DNA of 52,427 nt from Planctomycetota bacterium (GTDB lineage Bacteria > Planctomycetota > UBA1135 > GCA-002748355), in the NCBI GenBank assembly GCA_026984035.1, contig JALSSW010000107.1, forward strand, positions 1-52,427, read 5' to 3'. Within the stretch, counting starts at the first letter, position 1. Each line of letters begins with the position of its first letter. Both the position numbers and the translations under genes were made by a program. The notes below the pieces were generated by a model, which was not told the DNA's origin, searched no databases, and was given only the letters and a program-made list of their open reading frames with translations. This document shows positions 17,163 through 25,881 of the stretch, piece after piece.

Positions 17163-17942
17163 TTACTTCCCCCAAAAAGGATCTTGTTCCAAGCGAGGAA
17201 GAAGACCCTTGGGGATCTGTTTTTGTGTTCTTAAGGCCTCGGCTAGATCCTTAAAGAGCCTTGCCCGCATTTTTGCGGTCGGGCTAAGGACCTTGGCGGC
17301 ACGAATCAGCATAGGAATGGCTTTTTTAAAATGCTTTTTTTGGATCCAAGATTTGGCTTCCTTCACAAAACCCTTGGCAACCTCCATGCGAAGATCGGGA
17401 AGTTTTTTTTGAGGGCTAAGAGCGAGGATTCTGTCGAGGTAGGCTCTGAAGGCTTTTTGGGGTGAATGCCCAACGATTTCGTTGAAGGCTTTTTCCAGAG
17501 CCGAGTCCTTTTTCCATAGGATTTTGTCTTGGAGCATGAAAGCGGCTACCACGGGGAGCTTCCGAGTTTGGGGATTTGTGCGCATTCCTTCTTCAAGGAG
17601 GAGAAGGGCTTCGACCAAGGTTTGGGCTTTGATGTAAGGATCCTCGGTATTGGCGGGAAGGTCGTATGCAATCCCCCAGGCGAAACCTACAAAGAGTTGC
17701 CATTGCCTTGGAAGAAGAAAGGTTATCCATTTGCCGTACTCTGTGGCTTCGCGAAGGCGCCCGCTCCTTTGGGCTTCTCCCCATTCCGACCAGAGAAAGG
17801 GGAGAGCATAAAAGCGAAGAGGGCCTATGTATGCCGCCGGCGGGGGTGGAGGCTCTGTCCGACGGATGCCATCGGCCATTAAAAAAACCCCAGCTCCCAT
17901 CAGAAGGATGCCCAGAAGGAGCCTTCGGGAAGGTTGCTTCAT
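17163..17942 (-). CDS. Hypothetical single-TM helical protein at the end of an ABC operon
   Basis: This 259-residue protein has one N-terminal membrane helix (RLLLGILLMGAGVFLMA) and then an alpha-helical, TPR-like soluble region (for example AQTLVEALLLLEEGMRTNP and SWIQKKHFKKAIPMLIRAAKVL). ATG 17942 has GGAGG at six bases and overlaps the stop of the upstream permease-like gene (ATGA), so the three genes 19839-17163 form a translationally coupled operon. I do not recognise a family. It may be an assembly or binding partner of the ABC system. Confidence 0.7.
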   Translation of the reverse strand: MKQPSRRLLLGILLMGAGVFLMADGIRRTEPPPPPAAYIGPLRFYALPFLWSEWGEAQRSGRLREATEYGKWITFLLPRQWQLFVGFAWGIAYDLPANTEDPYIKAQTLVEALLLLEEGMRTNPQTRKLPVVAAFMLQDKILWKKDSALEKAFNEIVGHSPQKAFRAYLDRILALSPQKKLPDLRMEVAKGFVKEAKSWIQKKHFKKAIPMLIRAAKVLSPTAKMRARLFKDLAEALRTQKQIPKGLLPRLEQDPFWGK

Positions 17943-18964
17943 TCGATTCCTCCTCCGTTTCTTCGGGGTGGGAATAGGCCCAAGGGGACAAGGACAAAGG
18001 CCCACAGGAAAGAGAGGCCGAATTGAGGAATCGGGATGCCTCCTGCCTGGAGTGGAGCAAGGTCAATGCGGGGGAAGCTCGGGACAAGGAGAGGTGTTAA
18101 GGCAAGCCCAAAGACCATCAGTCCGAAGATGCGTGTTTGAAGGAAGGATGTCGCTGTGAAGCCACCGAAAACCAGGAGTAGAACCCAGGGAAGAGTATCG
18201 AGGAAAAGGAGTCCTCCTGTTTCGAGATTGGAGAGGGGTCTCCCTAACCAGAGAACCGGAGCATGTTCAAAACTGATAGGGCCATGGGGGGACGCAAGGA
18301 GTTGGAAGTGTAAGAATTTTTTTTTCGGGGGAAGCTCCATGGAGATTCGCATGCGCCGAGGATCCTCATCTACTCGGATTGTGGCCAAGGCTGTCGGGGG
18401 ATTCCCGGGGTTCTCAGCTGTGATCCGCACTCGGTCTCCACTTGCCGAAAAAAGAAAGCGTCGCGCCTGAAAGGAGAGGATCCCTTTTCCGGATCCGCGG
18501 GGGGCGGAAAAACTCTGAATCGGGTGTTTTTTGCTCAGAAGGGGGGGGTTGTTTGGTCGAGGACTCAAAATCTCGGTGGCTCTTAGTTCTTGCTTGGGAT
18601 GGATCTGCCGGATCCCCATGCCGACTTCTACCGAAACAATGAGTTGGAGGATGAGGGCCACTCCAAAGAGGCTCGCCAGGGTGAAAAGGCGGTGGAGTCC
18701 CCTGGGGACCGGGAGACTGAGGGTCCAAGCAAGGCTTGGATCTCCTGGGCCAAGAAAGGGAAGTTGCCTTCGAAGCAACAGCATGAAAAGAGGAAGGGGG
18801 AGCCAGAGGCTGAACATCATAAGGGGGAGTAAGCCCTCGAAGCCGATACGGCCCTGCAGCATCGTGCAAAGGAACAAAACAGCACCTGGAATCAGAATGA
18901 GGGGAAGGCTGCTTTTGAGCAAGGTCTGGGCGCAGCGAAGGGAGAAAGGGAAGAGCCCGGTCAT
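17939..18964 (-). CDS. ABC transporter permease-like membrane protein
   Basis: This 341-residue protein has helices at about 18-65 (two), 85-115, then a periplasmic-type domain of about 130 residues (EVGMGIRQIHPKQ onward), and further helices near the C-terminus (LFLDTLPWVLLLVFGGF, IFGLMVFGLALTPLLV and FGLSFLWAFVLVPLGLF). No sequence signature is decisive. Four-base overlaps on both sides, with the ATPase gene upstream and the helical protein downstream, support a role as the membrane subunit of an ABC-2-like exporter. Confidence 0.65.
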   Translation of the reverse strand: MTGLFPFSLRCAQTLLKSSLPLILIPGAVLFLCTMLQGRIGFEGLLPLMMFSLWLPLPLFMLLLRRQLPFLGPGDPSLAWTLSLPVPRGLHRLFTLASLFGVALILQLIVSVEVGMGIRQIHPKQELRATEILSPRPNNPPLLSKKHPIQSFSAPRGSGKGILSFQARRFLFSASGDRVRITAENPGNPPTALATIRVDEDPRRMRISMELPPKKKFLHFQLLASPHGPISFEHAPVLWLGRPLSNLETGGLLFLDTLPWVLLLVFGGFTATSFLQTRIFGLMVFGLALTPLLVPSFPRIDLAPLQAGGIPIPQFGLSFLWAFVLVPLGLFPPRRNGGGIE

Positions 18965-19839
18965 TGCTCTTTGTGGAGATGGAGAAGAAAACGACCCAAT
19001 GCTTGGCGGGAGGGGCCAAAGGTATGAAGGGTGGCCCCCTTTTCCAGGAGCGGTTGCAGGAGGTTCTGGATGCTTTCCTCGTCGATATCGGCGATTTCGA
19101 TGTTCCAGGTACCTTCTTTACCCAGAACTTCGTGAACGGTCCCATAGCCTACAATGCGTCCTTGATCCAAAATCATGATTCGGTCCAAGAGGTCCTCGAT
19201 CTCTTCGAGTTGGTGGGTGGAAACCAGGGCTGTCCCTCCCCTTTCCTTGTGTCGAACCAGCCTCCTGCGAATGGTTTCGACTCCGATGGGATCCATCCCA
19301 CTCAAGGGCTCGTCAAGGAGAAGTAAGGTTGGGTTTAGGAGAAGAGCGACTGAAAGACCCAGTCTTCGTTTCATCCCTTTTGAAAATTTACCATGGGGCC
19401 TTTTTTGGGCGCTCATTAAACCGAATTCTGTGAGTAAGTCTTCACAGTGTTGCTTCACTTCTTTTTTGGGGATTCCAATCGCCCTCGCAGTCATCTCGAG
19501 GAAGATCCCTGCTGGGAGAGCGGGGAAAGGGAGTTCTGCATCCGGGAGGAACCCGATTTTCCGTTGGATTTCTACACTTAAGTGTTGCTGCCCAAACCAC
19601 TGGATCTCTCCCCCTGTTGGAATCAGGCTTCCTCCAAGGCAGGACAAAAGGGTGGATTTACCGCTCCCATTGGCCCCCAGGATTCCTAGGCATCGGCCTT
19701 CCTCGAGACAAAAGCTAAGATCCTGGAGGGCGAAGTCCTGTTTTTTGCGGTGAAACCATCGCGGATAGTGAAACCCTAGATGAGACACCTTGATGGCTGG
19801 AGAAGCCTGTCGGCGGTTGTTTTCAATTTCCTGGTTCAA
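18961..19839 (-). CDS. ABC transporter ATP-binding protein
   Basis: This ATPase subunit powers the adjacent membrane proteins. Visible motifs: Walker A GANGSGKST, a signature region in the degenerate form FSKGMKRRLGLSVAL, Walker B LLLLDEPLSGMDP, and the switch His in VSTHQLEEIEDL. This is the CcmA/NodI/ABC-2 type (drug, polysaccharide or Gld-like export). The start is uncertain: the frame is open to 19953, but that would overlap the divergent FHA gene; TTG 19839 is taken as a compromise, giving 292 residues. The stop overlaps the next gene by four bases. Confidence 0.88.
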   Translation of the reverse strand: MNQEIENNRRQASPAIKVSHLGFHYPRWFHRKKQDFALQDLSFCLEEGRCLGILGANGSGKSTLLSCLGGSLIPTGGEIQWFGQQHLSVEIQRKIGFLPDAELPFPALPAGIFLEMTARAIGIPKKEVKQHCEDLLTEFGLMSAQKRPHGKFSKGMKRRLGLSVALLLNPTLLLLDEPLSGMDPIGVETIRRRLVRHKERGGTALVSTHQLEEIEDLLDRIMILDQGRIVGYGTVHEVLGKEGTWNIEIADIDEESIQNLLQPLLEKGATLHTFGPSRQALGRFLLHLHKEQ

Positions 19840-19896
19840 GAGGAGTTGAGAGTAAAAGGCCCGGGGCTTTTCCGCTACCCTGGAGGCATGGTCGAA

Positions 19897-20481
19897 ATGA
19901 TGTGCATTCACCTCTTTTTGCTGACAGGTCCCCATGCAGGGGACGAATTCCAAGTTTTACAACAAGCTGTTTTGGGTCGGCAGGAAGGCAACGAGATATC
20001 CTTGGATGACAAAAAGGTTTCCCGAAAACATGCCAAGGTCTTTCGGGAAGGTGATTCGGTGATCCTCGAAGACATGGGTTCCAGGAATGGCACCTTCGTG
20101 GGGGAAGATCGGATCACCCGGGCTGTGCTTAGGGATGGAGATGTCTTTCGGGTAGGGGCCACAAAAGTAAGGGTCCGCTTGGAAAAACCCGTGACCTCCA
20201 CCCCGGAGGGAGCATCCAAGTCTCTCATCCCTGAAATTCCGCAGGTTCAGTTGCGTGAAACTGCCATGCCAAGGGGTGGAAGACCTTCGACAGTGGAGGT
20301 CAAGTCGGGTGGAAAGGGGCGCATTCTGCAATTCCATAAAATCGAGGACAAGGGCGGGCTGTTCTCTGAAGATCTTTCCCAACGAGGAGGCCTTTTCAAG
20401 GCAGTTCTCTTTCTCGGGCTTTTGGCCCTTGGGGCCATCCTCTTTTATTTTGCCTTCCAAATGGGATCGGGTGGCAAATAA
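19897..20481 (+). CDS. FHA domain protein with C-terminal membrane helix
   Basis: This 194-residue protein has an N-terminal forkhead-associated domain (about 5-95): LGRQEGNEISL, KKVSRKHAKV (phosphothreonine-binding Arg/Ser/His) and DMGSRNGTFVGEDRI. A linker and one C-terminal TM helix (FKAVLFLGLLALGAILFYFAF) follow, placing the FHA domain in the cytoplasm. It probably reads Ser/Thr-kinase phosphorylation at the membrane. GGAGG at 19882-19886 favours the ATG at 19897 over 19888. It is divergent from the ABC operon and followed closely by another small membrane protein. Confidence 0.88.
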   Translation: MMCIHLFLLTGPHAGDEFQVLQQAVLGRQEGNEISLDDKKVSRKHAKVFREGDSVILEDMGSRNGTFVGEDRITRAVLRDGDVFRVGATKVRVRLEKPVTSTPEGASKSLIPEIPQVQLRETAMPRGGRPSTVEVKSGGKGRILQFHKIEDKGGLFSEDLSQRGGLFKAVLFLGLLALGAILFYFAFQMGSGGK

Positions 20482-20534
20482 ATCCGTATGCTGACGTATT
20501 GCGACCTACCATCGTCCCGTCTGGAGCCTCCTTT

Positions 20535-21017
20535 ATGTCCATCGAACTCGTGATTCTTATCCTTGGTATTTCATCCATTTCCGTGGTCAAGGAAGTGATC
20601 CGCTCAAGGACCAAAGCGCAGTTGGGAAAAATCCAGGCGGATCTCAAGAGAGATTTGGTGAGCCGGATCCAAGACCCCGAAATGTTGGAAAGGATCATCA
20701 ATTCCAAGCTTCCTCTCAAAGATCTTGCCGATTGGGTTCCCCCAGCCCCTGCCCGAGAGAGGAGTGCAACTCCTTTTCCAAAGGAGAGAGCTGAAAGGCC
20801 CAACTCCTTCTTTCTCTTTGTTGGAATCCTTGGCTTTCTTACAGGGGTGGGTTTGGCGGTTGGCAGCATCTTTGTCGGTTACAGATTGCAGGAAGATCTT
20901 TGGTTGGCTGCTTCGCTCGTAGGTTTTGTCGGCTTAGCCTTTTTGACTTTTGCCATTGCCCAACCCCAACTTCGGGCGATTAGCAGCCAGGGGCGGAATT
21001 CTCAAAAGCAGAGCTGA
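20535..21017 (+). CDS. Hypothetical small membrane protein
   Basis: This 160-residue protein starts with a membrane helix (IELVILILGISSISVVKEVI), then a charged amphipathic region resembling membrane-proximal coiled coil (KAQLGKIQADLKRDLVSRI), then two C-terminal helices (FFLFVGILGFLTGVGLAVGSIFVGY, LWLAASLVGFVGLAFLTFAI). GGAG at 20523-20526 precedes ATG 20535; an earlier TTG at 20499 is less likely. It follows the FHA gene by 53 bases and is likely in the same transcript. Its 3' end overlaps the convergent glycosyltransferase by 38 bases. No known family recognised. Confidence 0.65.
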   Translation: MSIELVILILGISSISVVKEVIRSRTKAQLGKIQADLKRDLVSRIQDPEMLERIINSKLPLKDLADWVPPAPARERSATPFPKERAERPNSFFLFVGILGFLTGVGLAVGSIFVGYRLQEDLWLAASLVGFVGLAFLTFAIAQPQLRAISSQGRNSQKQS

Positions 21018-22104
21018 GCATTTTTTGGAGCCATAAAAAGGCTAACTCCTTGGGGTCGAATTCCTTTGCGCGATCTTGCATTGCAGAAGGATCCAGTTTC
21101 AAGTTGCCCTTAGCGAGGTTTTGCATCATGGCCGCCCAGATCCCAGGGTTTTCTCTGAGGACGATACCATGGTTGCCCGCAACCCAGGCTGGTGGTCCCC
21201 CCTGAAGGACGATGGGTGGGCGGCCCATGGCAAGGGCTTCTAAAACGGGAATGCCAAACCCTTCCAGTTTTGAGGGAAAGAGGAGGGCGATAGAAGAAGC
21301 GACCAGGGCCCGGAGATCTTTATTGGGGATGTCTTGGAAAATCAGAACCGATTCCGTCAGCTTCAGTGCGCGCAATAAGGTTTTCAGCTCGCCCTCACGA
21401 GAAATGGGGATATCCCCAACAAGGCAGAGGGGAGGGAAGTCTTCATCTCCACCGCGGGCTTCGGCGTAGGATTGCAGGAGAAAGGGGAAGTTTTTTCGTC
21501 TTTCCAACCTTCCAATGTGGAGAAAGTGTTGTCCCCTCTCCATAGGCGGAGGACCCGGGGAAAAGCTGCGCGGAAGGGGAGCGGGGAGGATGGCAAGCTT
21601 CTTCTCCGCTACCTGAGTTAAAGAGATGCACCGCTCTGCGATCATGGGGCTTGGGACAAAAAGGACCCCGGCACGAAGGATGGCTTGGCGCAGGACTTTG
21701 GATGCAAAATAGCGTCGAAACCCCCGGGCATAAGGGCCGAGGTCGCGCAGGTCGTGGAGGGTCAGAGCCAGAGCACAGGACTGTTTGGAGATCTTGGGGG
21801 CGGGGAGGGTGTCCATGGCCAAGACTCTTGCCGAGGTTTCTTGGATGACTTTGGAAAGGATCCTCCGTTCCGCAGCGATCCGTTTGAGGCTTGGACGCGG
21901 AGGGATGGGAAGTGGGCGCAGGCGGATCTCCCCCTCTTCGAGATCCAGGGCATTGAGGAGGGTTTGGGGTTTGACCCGATCGCTGGTCCAAAGTTCAATT
22001 CGGTCCTGCGATTCGATGTCGATCAGCCCCCGAAGGAGAGCCCCAAGGCGCGTTGCCACCCCCGAGGGGCGGCCATCGATATGCCAAGCTTGGATTCCGA
22101 TCAC
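20980..22104 (-). CDS. Glycosyltransferase family 4-like
   Basis: This 374-residue GT-B fold protein has N-terminal HIDGRPSGVATRLGALLRGL and a C-terminal nucleotide-sugar site: HIGRLERRKNFPFLLQSY, then EGFGIPVLEALAMGRPPI, the E-x7-E type donor motif. It probably adds hexoses from activated sugars during envelope polysaccharide synthesis. The frame is open upstream to 22206, but a GTG at 22104 overlaps the stop of the upstream glycosyltransferase (GTGA), which suggests coupling and matches the point where family similarity starts. Confidence 0.85.
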   Translation of the reverse strand: MIGIQAWHIDGRPSGVATRLGALLRGLIDIESQDRIELWTSDRVKPQTLLNALDLEEGEIRLRPLPIPPRPSLKRIAAERRILSKVIQETSARVLAMDTLPAPKISKQSCALALTLHDLRDLGPYARGFRRYFASKVLRQAILRAGVLFVPSPMIAERCISLTQVAEKKLAILPAPLPRSFSPGPPPMERGQHFLHIGRLERRKNFPFLLQSYAEARGGDEDFPPLCLVGDIPISREGELKTLLRALKLTESVLIFQDIPNKDLRALVASSIALLFPSKLEGFGIPVLEALAMGRPPIVLQGGPPAWVAGNHGIVLRENPGIWAAMMQNLAKGNLKLDPSAMQDRAKEFDPKELAFLWLQKMLSSAFENSAPGC

Positions 22105-23126
22105 AGGGCGGCTGCCTCGTGAATGAGTGAGAGCCAAGCTCCGGCGCTGCGTTCCGGGGAAAAATAGCGGGCTCTTTTTGGGCCTTCGCGGGAGACGCTT
22201 TCCCAAAGGTCGCAGTCTTCGAGGAGACGCAATAGTCCCTTTGCGATGCTTTCGGAATCATAGGGATCTACCGCAAGGGGCAAGTTTCCAAGCCATTCGG
22301 TCATCGGGGAGTCCTGGGAACAGAGGCATGGAATTCCGCGAGCAGCCGCTTCGAAAGCCGGAAGCCCGAAGCCTTCGGAAAGAGAGGGGAGGACGAGCCC
22401 CAAGGAACGGTCCAGAAGGGCAATGAATTGCTCCGTGTTGAGTTCTTTGTGGAACTGGATGGCCGAAGGTTGTTGGGCCTTCAGAAATTTACCGAGACTC
22501 TCAGGTCCGACGAAATGGAAGGGATGCCTTTCTCGGAGAGAAAGGGGGAGATCAGACCAAGCTGTAAGAAGCCGGGCGAGGTTTTTGCGGCGCCTAGGGA
22601 CACCCACGAATACAATCCCCTTGCGCTCCGTTCGAGGGCGTTTAAGGCCCTTCTCCTGTTGGAAGCGGGGGTGGATGGGCTGGGGAAAAACCCTGACTCT
22701 CTCCGCCAAACCCGGGAGCTCGCAAAGAAGGGATCTCTTGGTGTGCTCCGAAGGAACGAGGACGCGCCAAGCTCTCTGGAGGAGTTTGCGCCGAGCCCTT
22801 CGATTGCGGAAGAGCCGCAGGGGAGCTTCTTTGGCTTCCGGACGGATCTCGGGAATCTCATGTACGGTTGCGACCATAGGGCAGGGGGATCTGGGAGGAA
22901 GGGCCGTGACCGGGCTCAAAAAAAGGAGGGGTTTCATTCGGTCCAGCCGCCCAGGAAGTATTTCTCTTCGCCAAAGGAAGGAGGGGACAGCTGAAACGCG
23001 GGGAATTCGCTGAACCTGGTCCTCTCCCAGTAGGTTTTCCAAGGCTTTAAGGGTCAGGTGAAAACTACGTTCTACCCCACTTGGGAACTTCCCCTGGACA
23101 GCACTCATATCCACCGCAAGTTTCAT
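22101..23126 (-). CDS. Glycosyltransferase family 4-like
   Basis: This 341-residue GT-B enzyme starts KLAVDMSAVQGKFPSGVERSF (acceptor-side glycine loop) and carries VATVHEIPEI, LVPSEHTKRSLL, GVPRRRKNLARLLTAW and the donor motif EGFGLPAFEAAARGIPCL with the two Glu residues. With the overlapping gene downstream it forms a two-enzyme glycan unit, probably for cell-surface polysaccharide. It is divergent from the alpha/beta hydrolase; no clear Shine-Dalgarno precedes ATG 23126. Confidence 0.85.
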   Translation of the reverse strand: MKLAVDMSAVQGKFPSGVERSFHLTLKALENLLGEDQVQRIPRVSAVPSFLWRREILPGRLDRMKPLLFLSPVTALPPRSPCPMVATVHEIPEIRPEAKEAPLRLFRNRRARRKLLQRAWRVLVPSEHTKRSLLCELPGLAERVRVFPQPIHPRFQQEKGLKRPRTERKGIVFVGVPRRRKNLARLLTAWSDLPLSLRERHPFHFVGPESLGKFLKAQQPSAIQFHKELNTEQFIALLDRSLGLVLPSLSEGFGLPAFEAAARGIPCLCSQDSPMTEWLGNLPLAVDPYDSESIAKGLLRLLEDCDLWESVSREGPKRARYFSPERSAGAWLSLIHEAAAL

Positions 23127-23269
23127 GAGTGGGGGATCATAGCCATGGAGATTCTCAAGCTCGAGGAAAAGGAGCCCCTTGCCAAAGTTGCTCCTGTGTC
23201 GTCCAATCTTCCCCTACCTTCCAGCTCTGCCAACTTCCTTCTTCCCACTTTCATTGTCAAGGAGACCGC

Positions 23270-24559
23270 ATGATCCCCATCCTTCTTCCCCTGGTCCTTC
23301 CGATTTCACTGTTTTACGGTCCTTCTCTTGGAGGTCCGGAGAAGGTTTCCTTCGAAACCCAAGACCATGTGACCATCAAGGCTGATTTCTACCTGGAGCG
23401 GTCCTATGCCCCGACGGTTTTATGCCTCCCCATGTATCGCCACACACGAAAGACCTACGCAGCCCTCGTGACTCCCCTTCGCCGGGCCGGGTTCAACATA
23501 CTGGTGATGGATTTGAGGGGGCACGGGGAGAGTGCTCCAGAATTGGCAGAGAGGGTCCAAAACCGGGATCCGCGAGTGTTCAACAGCATGCACCTTGACG
23601 TAGAAGCTGCCATTCGCTTTTTGGGAAAGCGCGGCCTGGATACAACTCGCTTGGGTCTTGTGGGGGCGAGCGTGGGTTGCAGCGTTGCTCTTGCAAGTGC
23701 CGTGCGTTATCCCGGGTCTTTTCGCGCTTGTGTTGTGATGACCCCAGGGGCCAACTACCTCGGGATCAACAGTCTTCGCGACGCAAGGCGTTGGCATGGG
23801 ATCCCCCTCCTGATCCTGAGTTCGGAAGAAGAAGCCCCCAGAGTGAAGGTCGTCGCCGATGCCTTTGCCGGACCCCGAACCGCCTTTCGTATTGTCCCGG
23901 GAAGCAATCGCCACGGGACTCGCATGTTTGGAAAAGTGAAGGGCATTGAAAACGACATTGCCGCTTTCCTAAAAAAAACCTTGGGGGCCGATACGGTGAT
24001 TCTCCTTCCTCAGTTTGACGAGTCTGATCCCCAGACGAAAAAACCGGGTTTTATCCGGAAAACCCTTCGACTGACCCGCAATTTGGAACACACAAGCTAT
24101 ACCCTGATGACCTTTGCAAAGGGAGGGCAGTGGAGCCTTAGTGCCATGGTCAAAGGAGATTTCCATGGCAAGGTCCGCATCCAGATCGGAGGGGTTCGGT
24201 ATGAAATGGCTTTGGATACCAAGGACAAGCCCAAAGGAAAAACGGGACCCCACAAGGGGATTGCCAATGTAAAACTTAAGACAAGCGGAAGTGATTCTCG
24301 CCTCCGGGGAAAGGCTCCGGTTGTTTCTGCTGCAAGTTTTCGGGGTTTTCATTGGGTAACCCTGGACTGTCCCTTGGATCCTTTTCTCAAGGTGGGCAGC
24401 AAAGGGATCTCTGCTCACTTCCTCCCAAAAAAGGGAAAGGCTGTAGATTTACCGAGCAAGGGTCGCTACCTGCCTCAGTTGAGAAAGATTCCCTTTCATG
24501 GGAACACTGAGGGTAAAAGCAGCTCCAGGCCGGCCTCTTCTGGGTCAAAACGCCACTGA
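23270..24559 (+). CDS. Exported alpha/beta hydrolase with C-terminal extension
   Basis: This 429-residue protein has a signal-like N-terminus (IPILLPLVLPISLFYG) and an alpha/beta-hydrolase fold to about residue 240. The nucleophile elbow is GLVGASVGCS (G-x-S-x-G). VMDLRGHGES gives the conserved turn, and the His of SNRHGTRMF is the likely catalytic base; the acid is probably in LLILSSEEE. The C-terminal ~180 residues are beta-rich, unlike standard esterases, and end in a Ser/Lys-rich tail. ATG 23270 has AAGGAG at good spacing. Substrate unknown; esterase or peptidase-type activity at the envelope is likely. Confidence 0.78.
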   Translation: MIPILLPLVLPISLFYGPSLGGPEKVSFETQDHVTIKADFYLERSYAPTVLCLPMYRHTRKTYAALVTPLRRAGFNILVMDLRGHGESAPELAERVQNRDPRVFNSMHLDVEAAIRFLGKRGLDTTRLGLVGASVGCSVALASAVRYPGSFRACVVMTPGANYLGINSLRDARRWHGIPLLILSSEEEAPRVKVVADAFAGPRTAFRIVPGSNRHGTRMFGKVKGIENDIAAFLKKTLGADTVILLPQFDESDPQTKKPGFIRKTLRLTRNLEHTSYTLMTFAKGGQWSLSAMVKGDFHGKVRIQIGGVRYEMALDTKDKPKGKTGPHKGIANVKLKTSGSDSRLRGKAPVVSAASFRGFHWVTLDCPLDPFLKVGSKGISAHFLPKKGKAVDLPSKGRYLPQLRKIPFHGNTEGKSSSRPASSGSKRH

Positions 24560-24671
24560 ACCAAGCTGAAAAGATGCGGTTTGATCAAGAATAAGGGACG
24601 GCAATCCGTTGAGACTTTTCCCTTTGGGGGATAGCCTCCTTGCCCCAACTTTTTGGAATTGGAGAACGATC

Positions 24672-25868
24672 ATGGCATTGGAAAAGGCGTGGATCCCCTA
24701 TCGCGGGTATTGGAGCAGTCCCTTTGTTCGTTGGCAGGGAAGCCTCGGAAGAGAGAATAGTTTGGAGCTTGCCGCTAAAAGCGCTCGCTCGTTTTTTGAG
24801 CAGCGTCAGATCCCAAAGGATGAGCTGGACGGCCTGGTTTTGGGATTCACGGTGCCACAGATGCACAGCTTTTACGGAGGTCCTTGGGTTGCCGCCCTGA
24901 TGGAGACCCCCAAGATTACCGGAACCATTGTTTCACAGGCTTGTGCAACCTCAGCGAGGGCCTTGCAGTCTGCGGCCCTTGAGATCGAATCGGGCCTCAA
25001 GGATGCGATGCTCGCTCTTACCTGTGATCGGACCAGCAATGGGCCGCACATTTACTATCCCGATCCCGGAGGGGTTGGGGGCCGGGGGCAAACCGAGGAA
25101 TGGGTTTGGGATAACTTCAACGCCGATCCCAACACAGGGAAACCCATGTTGGCAACTGCTGAAAATGTGGCGAAGGAAGCGGGGATCAGCCGCGAAGAAC
25201 AGGATGAGATCACCCTTCTTCGGAACAAGCAGTATGAGGACGCGCTTGCAAGTGATCGCAGCTTTCAAAAAGGCTGGATGCTTCCGATTGAAATCCGCCT
25301 AGGCCGCAAGAAAACCAAGCTCATTGAAGCGGACGAAGGTGTTTTCCCGACGACGGCGGAGGGCCTGGCGGGACTTCGACCTGTGATGCCCGAAGGGACC
25401 GTTACCTTTGGGTCTCAGACCTATCCCGCCGATGGAAACGCAGGACTCCTGGTCTGCAACAGGGACAAAGCCAAAGCGTTTTCCAAGGATGGATCCGTGG
25501 AGATCCAACTCCTCGGCTTCGGGCAAGCACGTGTGGAGAAAGCCCACATGCCCAAGGGGGTTGTCCCTGCGGCTGAAGCTGCCTTGGCCATGGCAGGGAT
25601 CGGCATCAAGGATTGCGCCGCCATCAAAACACACAACCCCTTTGCCGTAAACGACGCTTATTTTTGTCGCAAGTTTGATCTCAGCCCCGAGGCAATGAAC
25701 AACTTTGGTTCCCCCTTAATCTATGGACATCCTCAGGGGCCGACTGGTGGTCGCGTGACCGTGGAGTTGATCGAAGAGCTGGTCCAAAAGGGGGGAGGAT
25801 TCGGCCTCTTCAGCGGTTGTGCTGCAGGGGATACTGCTATGGCTCTTGTGCTCAAGGTGAGTTGCTGA
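24672..25868 (+). CDS. Thiolase family protein (acetyl-CoA acyltransferase-like)
   Basis: This 398-residue protein has the thiolase fold. The nucleophilic Cys sits in IVSQACATSARALQ, the NEAF-type motif is diverged to THNPFAVND, the His motif is YGHPQGPTGGR, and the second Cys lies in FSGCAAGDTAMALVL. All key residues appear present though each motif is atypical, so the substrate may differ from acetoacetyl-CoA; lipid-transfer (SCP2-like) thiolases are an alternative. ATG 24672 has GGAG at seven bases. The M16 gene follows after 13 bases, giving a likely two-gene operon. Confidence 0.83.
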   Translation: MALEKAWIPYRGYWSSPFVRWQGSLGRENSLELAAKSARSFFEQRQIPKDELDGLVLGFTVPQMHSFYGGPWVAALMETPKITGTIVSQACATSARALQSAALEIESGLKDAMLALTCDRTSNGPHIYYPDPGGVGGRGQTEEWVWDNFNADPNTGKPMLATAENVAKEAGISREEQDEITLLRNKQYEDALASDRSFQKGWMLPIEIRLGRKKTKLIEADEGVFPTTAEGLAGLRPVMPEGTVTFGSQTYPADGNAGLLVCNRDKAKAFSKDGSVEIQLLGFGQARVEKAHMPKGVVPAAEAALAMAGIGIKDCAAIKTHNPFAVNDAYFCRKFDLSPEAMNNFGSPLIYGHPQGPTGGRVTVELIEELVQKGGGFGLFSGCAAGDTAMALVLKVSC

Positions 25869-25881
25869 GAAGGAAAGAAAG

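Noticed and set aside
19840..19953. N-terminal extension of the ABC ATPase
   Set aside because: The extra residues are antisense to the FHA gene start and resemble no ABC sequence.
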